DNA of 64,000 nucleotides from Apoda limacodes (lineage: Eukaryota; Arthropoda; Insecta; Lepidoptera; Limacodidae). The translations under genes and the position numbers were made by a program. Below are positions 58,114-64,000 of the stretch, piece by piece. How positions within the stretch are numbered: position 1 is the first letter of the stretch; every line of letters starts with the position of its first letter. Location: positions 23,710,815-23,774,814 of the forward strand of contig OX291543.1 of assembly GCA_946406115.1 (NCBI GenBank). The letters are read 5' to 3'. The notes beneath the pieces are model-generated. The model ran no database searches and was not told the DNA's origin. It saw nothing but the letters and a program-made list of their open reading frames with translations.

Positions 58114-58400
58114 TTAGGACAATAAAGTGTTCTGAAAGAAATTTTTTTTCTTTCTCGGACGTTGAACGGAGTTGTTATTTACCCTCTCTGCACTAATCCG
58201 ACTCACACTAGACCCTTTTAAAGTTGATATATTTTCTTTCCCTCCTCTCATACATGTTTTATTATACTTGGCTCGGCAGCATTCAGCGTTCAGCACAATT
58301 CCTTTTAACCCTATGTGTGACAATTTGACTAAACCTAGACTTTTATAAGTAGCCATGTCCTTCCACAAAGTAGTCCGTTTGGATGAACAGGGTGTTAACT
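58114..58400 (-). repeat. Dispersed repeat often read as protein in lepidopteran assemblies
   Basis: The minus frame at 58368-58114 reads GLVKLSHIGLKGIVLNAECC then GSSVSRISAERVNNNSVQRP. I recall this string as a recurrent repeat translation in lepidopteran sequences rather than a gene. Treated as a repeat. Confidence 0.45.
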
Positions 58401-59044
58401 CTAAATTTACGAGTTTTAATCTAAAAAAAAAGGATTTTTTTTCTATTTAATACTTTGGTTTATTAGTTTTTTTTTCTGTAGAATTTCTATTTTTTCTCAT
58501 TAATAGCAAAATTAAGAAAGTTATCAAATGAACAAAATTTGTACCGGAACGTATAAAGTACATGTGCTTTTTTAAATTAATACCGTATTGAATAGGGTCT
58601 ATTCATCCAAACGAGCGAAGTGATAGCTATTTCTTTACCAAAGACTTTACCTTTAGGTAAGCAGTATAAAGGTAACAGATAGACACTTACGAATTTATAA
58701 TATTAGTTGGTATGTGCAAAAAGCAATAATATTTTAATATGCTTATACGCTATCATTGGCAAAAAGCGTCAAAAATGTTAAAATACATAGAAATACAACT
58801 ACAACAACACAAGAAAAAACCCGCTGCACCATAATCAAATCCATATGTAAGCTGCTTGACTATAATCATAGAGAAGTATAAATAATACAGGCTATAATGC
58901 ATGGCTGTCATAGCATTGCTTTGACATAAAAACAGTCCAACACTATTTTCAGTCTGGCCCTTATCTGCAATTGTTTAATTGTAACGTGCCATAAGGAACT
59001 TCTTTCCAACTATGTCGGCTAAGATATATAGTATGTAGGGGTTG

Positions 59045-59280
59045 TCGGGGCGATAAATCGATCTAGCTAGGTTTAATTTTCAGAAAACGACGTTTTGTCC
59101 GTGTTTTAGACAATGATAAACTGAAAAATATGACCCTTTCTGATATCTATTGGCGAGTAGTAATACAATTTTTTTTTTACCGAAACAGCAACGATAAAGC
59201 TACTTGACAATAGATGGCGGTTGTTCAGCTACTTGACAATAGATGGCGTTGCAAAAAAACGAACGGAGCTCGGTCCTCTA
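59045..59280. repeat. 'gcgataaatcgatctagctagg' repeat, copy 2
   Basis: Colinear with 33030-33225. 'ctacttgacaatagatggcg' is present twice in tandem (59202 and 59229). Confidence 0.7.
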
Positions 59281-59459
59281 GGTACTGACTGTACTAAATT
59301 ATTAACAGTACCATAGATTTTTTTACTCATCCATCTATAATGCAAATCATAAATTATTTCATGTTATTTTGCTGATATTTATAGAATTACAAAATAAATA
59401 CCGCATAATTCGTGAGGACAGGCCGTGCACTGCAACGATAAATATAATATTAAGTTTTA

Positions 59460-59725
59460 ATATTACATATTATGAATAAATATAAATAAATATATTTGGA
59501 CATTACACACAGCGCCGTCTATCCCCAAAGTAAGCAAAGCTTGTGTTATCGATACCAGACAACGGATACAAATACATATCTTACTTTTTTTTTGTAAATA
59601 CTAAATAACACCCAGACTCAAGACAAACACAAATATTAATTACATAAATGTTTGTCCTGTGTGGGAATCGAACCCACACTCTCTGCACAACAGTCGGCCA
59701 CACTACCAACTAGGCTGCGAGGGAA
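59460..59725 (-). repeat. tRNA-headed SINE, minus strand, copy C (uninterrupted)
   Basis: 'acacagcgccgtctatcccc', 'accagacaacggatacaaatac', 'gtgggaatcgaacccacactctctgc' and 'aactaggctgcgagggaa' in order; about 180 bp upstream of the second transporter's start codon. Confidence 0.75.
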
Positions 59726-59901
59726 TCATAAGAACATACATAGGTTGGTTTTTTGGACATTTGTTAAATGCATTATTCGTTCACTCTGCACATATCGTCC
59801 TCCACTCGACCGTTTAAAATCACCATGGTCGTGGATTTAAATAACTAGGTACTTTATCACAGATAAAAACTGACATTCAGGATTCGACTAATTATTTGGT
59901 A

Positions 59902-59928
59902 ATGTTTAAAATTTGTGTTCGTGCCATT
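59902..59928 (+). CDS. SLC17 gene 2, first coding exon
   Basis: ATG TTT AAA ATT TGT GTT CGT GCC ATT | GTAAGT, nine codons (MFKICVRAI), phase 0. It joins in frame to exon 2 only 75 bp away. Context 'ggtaATG' has G at -3. Length and hydrophobic/basic make-up match gene 1's proposed first exon. Confidence 0.75.
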
Positions 59929-62900
59929 GTAAGTCTTTTTTATGACTAACTTTAAAGTTTACTTTTGTTTTGAAATATATTGAGGTAGCTGTACTATTTT
60001 TAGGTCGGAATTATGATTTTTCTGGGCTATTTTTTGATATACATCGTTCGATATAACCTGAGCGTACACATCGTGGACATGGCGCAAATTGTAAAAAGAG
60101 TGCAATTTATAACAATTTCGGACAACGGAAACGATACAGAACTTAAATTATTGTCAAAAAACTCAAGAACTGGAGTAAGTGTTCACTAATATATAAGTCT
60201 ACACTAAGTTTGTAATGTAATACGCTGTAGAAAGTAGCCACCAAATCTACTCATTCGATTTTGGAAATCCTTTTAACAATATTTAGAATATAGGTGACAC
60301 ATTAACTGGTTAAATAGCTCTTGATGACAATTGTCAAACTACAGTGTATTAGAAATTCTAGGGCGATAAGCAAATTTCAGGCGGATAAAGTTTGTCTGCC
60401 GAATTAATTTGACGATTGTCATCAAGAGCTATTTAACTAATACCTTTAAACGAGCAATTCTTATATATAAATAAACGTAAAGAACGCTAAATACGATAAC
60501 GATAAACTGAAAAATATGAATCCTCCTGTCTTCTATTGGCGAGTAGTAATATTATTATTAATGACAATAGATGGCGTTGTTTAAAAAAAAAGGTCCGACT
60601 TGGTCTCCTGGTACTAACCTAATTAGACGTGAGGTGCAATTGCTATTTTTAAAATACAGTGCCTTTGTACCTAATGGGGATCGGATCGTCTTGGAAAGGC
60701 ATCTTTTTTATAACCGACCGAAAAAAGAAGTTCTCAATCTGTATGTATATATGTCGTATGATAATCACAAAAAAGTTTAGGCATTTTAGGGATTTCCCAA
60801 TCATCCTGGACGTTTTAGAATATCAAAACAGATTTTTTTTAAATATTTATTTAAAAGCGCTTCTCCAAAGCAACCAATATAATCTAAAACCAAAACTAAG
60901 CCAAAAAACTTCATTTGATTTCGCATGTTAGTTGAGGCACTAAAAAAAAAACAGGCCCCCTAGCCAATTTTAGTATAAAGAAATAATCGAACTATCGCTT
61001 TGATTTTGAAACAACATCAATGTATGTATAGGAGCTCGTGGCCAAGTGACATTTGTATACCAAAAATGATATGCGAAGTTAAGCAACGGCGGGCGTTGTC
61101 ACTACGCTATATTAAATGTCATTTTAATATAGTAAACATGTTCATTTTGAGCCAATTCCTTCAGGTAATGGGCACCTAGGGGGGGGGGGGGGCAGCCGCC
61201 CCCCTGCCTGTACCTCGCTACGCCCATGATCAGTGCTAGCTCTTTGTTATATGACAGCCCTTTTGGTATAATTATAATACTCTTTGATGACAGCAGTCGT
61301 TAAGCCTAGTCACAGGTCTTTTGGGCGGCTTGAAAACTGACAGTCGTGTGGCCAATAGCTTACACGGAGAAAAAAAATATTGTTCGAATTAAAAAACTGT
61401 TTATTAATTTAAATTCGTTAATACTAAATTTTATTAATTTCAAAATAAAAAATCTGGATATTACAAAAAAATATAATTTTAAGTACATTTTATTTATTTC
61501 TTAAAGTAATAACTACAACATAGTTTTATTACTTTCCGAAAATAATTATTTGTACTTCGGATTACAGAATTATACAAATCCTATAAAATTTTCTCGAATT
61601 TATGAGTGAGGTAATTAATTACAAAATATAAAGCTAAAGATTACAAAAAGTTTTATTAAAGTGGGCAGATAAAACACTACTTGTCATTAAAATGAAGGCT
61701 AATTAACGTTTACAAACATCTTTCTAAGAATTAGTGAAGTTTACTAATAACAAACATCAAATCGTACTGCTACGAATTAAGGTTGACGTCACGCGTCTTA
61801 CATCGCGCTATCGAAGTTTTTTTGATAGTCTGCATACAAGGCCTGTATTATTTATACTTCTCTATGATACAAGGCGTTCTTCAGGTATAACTCCTCACCT
61901 GGCGACAATCCGCCGAAGCCCTTCCTTCATCTACCAGGTACACTGACCAGTTAATATCAACTTTTCACGCTCCGCATCAAAGAGCTTCATCAGGGCCTAT
62001 CGGTGTAATTAAGGCTTATTATAAGCATAACTTTTTGCATTCCAATAACTTTTATTTGTTTTTAGTAAACGACACTGTTAATCCAACAAGACTAGTTTTA
62101 TTCCGTTAGTAAATACAATGAGTAAAACTCATTGGTAACCGTCAGTGTAATTTAATTGTCCTCGAAATTACTAATTTTTTAGTGGCTATTAGTATTATTT
62201 ACTTGTAGCTACTAAAGTTTTTGCTTCATGTAACAATGTCTGCCAACACGCAGTAGGCCCACGTGATTCACTATGGCATAAGGCTCTTCCTTTCAGAAAA
62301 GGCCTGTGCCCCTGCAGTGGTGAGTGTAACGGCTGAGGCGAGATGTAGGTACAGAGGGTTACAGGCTAAAGTCTAGAAACCATTGAGGTTTGGGATTTTG
62401 AACCGTTTGAAGTTTTATTATTATCTCCTTATACACTATTAATAATCCATTGGTTGAGTTGTGTTTTGGTATTTTTTTTTGCTTTATATTAAATTAATCT
62501 GAAAATGGAAATGTACAGGAGTTTTTAAATGTAAATGCTTGGCCAAAATGCGCCGAGATGACATTGTATATTTTGGTGCTATAAATTAGGGTCGGACTCG
62601 GACAAGACTAGATGGTCGTCTTGTAGGTACAACCATAAACATGCATATTTACAGAATGTTATAGATATAAGGAACTTAGACGAGAGTGAGAGTTGTACAA
62701 GTGTTTGCAGCGTATCACATTGGATAATCCTTATAGCAACACAGATTAGTAATGTACAAACAAAGATCTGACAACCAAGTTCGAATCGAAATGTCGCGAG
62801 ATGGTCGTATTGTACTGTACAGGCATGTTTACAGAATGTTAAAGGAGGCTATTGAAAATTGCGCAAATGTTTGTATTGGATACTCCTTATAGAAATATTA

Positions 62901-63534
62901 TTTACATACAAATATTCGGCAACCAAGTTTAAAGAGAACTGTCATGAATCGCTCGTCTTATGTAAGCTTAAACTGTTTACAGAATGTTATAGATATTATG
63001 AACTGGGACGACCTGAAAGTTGCACAGGTGTTTGCAGCGTATCACATTGGATACTGCATATGTTTTCCAATATTCCATAACTTTGGTGACAGGTAAATAT
63101 ACACAATAATGAATATGCATTATATATTTAATATTATTTATCACTTTTTTTCATCACGTATTATAATTGTCTCACAGGTATGGCCCTACGTGGATGGTGG
63201 GAATATCGGGAATGTTGTCAGGAATTTTAAACTGTTTGACTCCAGCGTCAGCTTATTACGACTTTTATGCATTATTCGTAGTTCGTATTATTGTAGGATT
63301 TTGTGCAGTTAGTAACTTGCATTATTCGTAGTTCGTATTATTGTAGGATTTTGTGCAGTTAGTAACTTGCATTATGTGAAGTACAATTGTATCGTATGTG
63401 ATCTGTAAGATGACTGATGATTTTAATAAATTTTAGAACAACGTTTCAGGGTGCGATGCAACCGAGTATGGTTCAAGTTTTAAGGCACTGGGTGCCACCC
63501 ACTGAACGAAATCATTTCATGTGGGCTTATTGTG
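59902..63534 (+). CDS. SLC17-family transporter, gene 2, tandem paralogue (partial, runs off right edge)
   Basis: Second SLC17-type major-facilitator carrier. Coding exons: 59902-59928, 60004-60174, 62983-63092, 63178-63307 and 63450-63534. All are GT-AG and phase-compatible, giving 174 residues so far, through helix 4. R25/N27 in helix 1 (YIVRYNLSVHIVDM) match the family signature. The 1-2 loop is short with one sequon (N52 in NDT). NFGDRYGPTW is the loop 2-3 motif. GAMQPSMVQVLRHWVPPTER equals GFTYPALHVLVARWAPPAEK of gene 1. The intron before that block is at the same position and phase in both genes; gene 2 has an extra intron after GD(R), and its loop is not on a separate exon. The remaining ~300 residues lie beyond 64000. 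Confidence 0.85.
60004..60174 (+). CDS. SLC17 gene 2, exon 2 (helix 1 and loop 1)
   Basis: VGIMIFLGYFLIYIVRYNLS opens the exon; the loop ends LKLLSKNSRTG. Acceptor 'ctatttttag'; donor 'actgga|gtaagt', phase 0, 57 codons. Confidence 0.85.
60480..60625. repeat. 'caatagatggcgttg' repeat fragment
   Basis: 'gataaactgaaaaatatgaatcctcctg', 'tattggcgagtagtaatat' and 'aatagatggcgttgtt' parallel 59113-59260. A 69-residue frame over it is not a gene. Confidence 0.6.
60626..62210. other. Intron 2 of SLC17 gene 2, mostly unassigned
   Basis: Holds a 14-G run (61179-61192) followed by a C-rich stretch, and AT-rich sequence with diverged repeats. No exon seen. Confidence 0.4.
61179..61192 (+). repeat. G14 homopolymer followed by C-rich segment
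   Basis: 'ggcacctagg' + G run + 'cagccgcccccctgcc'; could form a G-quadruplex or a small hairpin with the C run. Length is prone to sequencing error. Confidence 0.7.
62215..62340 (+). repeat. SINE/RTE 3' tail
   Basis: 'cacgtgattcactatggcataaggctcttcc' then 'aaaggcctgtgcccctgcagtggtgag', the common lepidopteran 'ggcctgtgcccagcagtggg' tail. Confidence 0.55.
62611..62950 (+). pseudogene. Two decayed tandem copies of SLC17 gene 2 exon 3
   Basis: Copy 1 (acceptor AG 62653-62654) carries 'aatgttatagatat' and 'gtgtttgcagcgtatcacattgga', as in the real exon, but has one extra base in between. Copy 2 (acceptor AG 62833-62834) has 'aatgttaaagg' and reaches TGA after six codons. Flanking 'gatggtcgt' and 'caaccaagtt' sequences are duplicated as well, so whole intron-exon units were copied. 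The working exon is the third unit, at 62983. Confidence 0.8.
62983..63092 (+). CDS. SLC17 gene 2, exon 3 (helix 2)
   Basis: NVIDIMNWDDLKVAQVFAAY then HIGYCICFPIFHNFGD and AG of an Arg codon completed by exon 4. Acceptor 'gtttacag'; donor 'gacag|gtaaat', phase 2. Confidence 0.85.
63178..63307 (+). CDS. SLC17 gene 2, exon 4 (helix 3)
   Basis: YGPTWMVGISGMLSGILNCL then TPASAYYDFYALFVVRIIVG and FCA. Acceptor 'gtctcacag|g'; donor 'tgtgca|gttagt' (weak, GTTAGT), phase 0. The donor and the last 39 exonic bases are duplicated 50 bp downstream. Confidence 0.85.
63269..63368. repeat. Exact 50-bp tandem duplication over the exon 4 splice donor
   Basis: 'gcattattcgtagttcgtat' through 'gtgcagttagtaactt' occurs twice, period 50, without a mismatch. 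Use of the second donor (63358) would add 50 nt and meet an in-frame TAG. Confidence 0.95.
63450..63534 (+). CDS. SLC17 gene 2, exon 5 (helix 4)
   Basis: GAMQPSMVQVLRHWVPPTER then NHFMWAYC plus one base. Acceptor 'acgtttcag'; donor 'tgtg|gtaagt', phase 1. The next exon is outside the window. Confidence 0.9.
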
Positions 63535-63699
63535 GTAAGTTCTTTATAATAAATTAGTTGTAATCAAATCTATTATCCTTTCTTAACTATATTCCTTATT
63601 TTAACTAATAAAGTTTACACCTCTAAAAGCGATGACCTGTTTGCTTGTTTGTTATTTCTTGCCTGTAGTTTATACCTGATTTTTTTTTGGCCAGAAAAT

Positions 63700-63853
63700 A
63701 ATTGAGCAGAGACAGAAAGACATACATACTTACTTAATATCCCGATCAAGAGGCGTATTCATTCAACGAAGTAGGTAACATTAGTTCAGTTCGCAACGGC
63801 GCACAAAGAGGTAACTTGTGCGTACGGGTGACGCCGCAGGCAAAAGCTAGTCT
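63700..63853 (+). mobile_element. Non-autonomous Helitron-like 3' end
   Basis: Ends 'gtgacgccgcaggcaaaagctag|t', a GC hairpin plus CTAG inserted before T, typical of lepidopteran non-autonomous Helitrons. The 5' end is not evident. Confidence 0.5.
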
Positions 63854-64000
63854 ATGCATATAGCATTGTCTATCCTTGTACTAACTTAAAATATTTCCTT
63901 ATTTAGTTACCTTAGCTCATAAGAGAGAAATCATACCTTACAGTGCTTCTGCGAAGTCTTAAGTAATAGAGAAACTTGTTAGAAATCCATTTACGTACCG

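Overview
The window looks like nuclear DNA of a moth or butterfly (Lepidoptera). It is AT-rich, its genes are split by large introns, and it is packed with repeat families typical of lepidopteran genomes: tRNA-headed SINEs, a 'GTTCCGTACCC ... GAGTCCGACTCG' dispersed repeat, Jockey-, CR1- and RTE-type LINE fragments, Helitron-like CTAG ends and small foldback/MITE elements. The species cannot be named from sequence alone. Only about 2.2 kb of the 64 kb is protein-coding host sequence, so most long open frames here are chance frames or transposon remnants.

Three host genes are supported. (1) On the minus strand at the left edge, the first two coding exons of 2-hydroxyacyl-CoA lyase (HACL1; exons 2664-2789 and 1280-1421) are joined in phase; the rest lies beyond position 1. 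Its longest start adds an Arg-rich leader that looks like a mitochondrial presequence. (2) On the plus strand, a complete SLC17-type major-facilitator transporter (phosphate/sialin-like) has coding exons at 8483-8510 (less certain), 35875-36001, 42824-42941, 48156-48398, 51155-51460, 53387-53908 and 56370-56576. All splice phases agree and give a 516-residue protein; a poly(A) signal lies at 57007. (3) A tandem paralogue of the same family follows at 59902-59928, 60004-60174, 62983-63092, 63178-63307 and 63450-63534 and runs off the right edge. One intron (GCA|GGT in gene 3, GGG|GGT in gene 2) is at the same protein position in both genes, which supports a local duplication.

Layout: 1-2.8 kb HACL1; 2.8-8.2 kb intergenic repeats, with an inverted pair of LINE fragments at 4.5-5.4 kb; 8.2-8.5 kb putative transporter promoter and first exon; 8.5-35.9 kb a giant first intron with LINEs, MITEs, a 65-bp minisatellite (24.5-25.0 kb), a LINE nested in an older repeat (27.1-29.5 kb) and a Tc1-like remnant (31.7 kb); 35.9-56.6 kb the transporter body, with a broken cysteine-rich (CXC/TCR-type) gene at 37.0-37.6 kb, an RTE LINE at 41.3-42.5 kb, a Jockey-type LINE at 45.9-47.2 kb and a ~346-bp foldback at 49.5-49.8 kb; 57-59.9 kb spacer; 59.9-63.5 kb second transporter, whose third coding exon is preceded by two decayed copies of itself and whose fourth exon carries a 50-bp duplication of its splice donor.

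I see no CRISPR array, rRNA, functional tRNA or bacterial-type operon. No wholly new system is evident. The most interesting items are the possible dual-targeting HACL1 start, the exon and donor duplications in the second transporter, the tandem acceptors of the first transporter, and several palindromic elements that belong to no family I can name.
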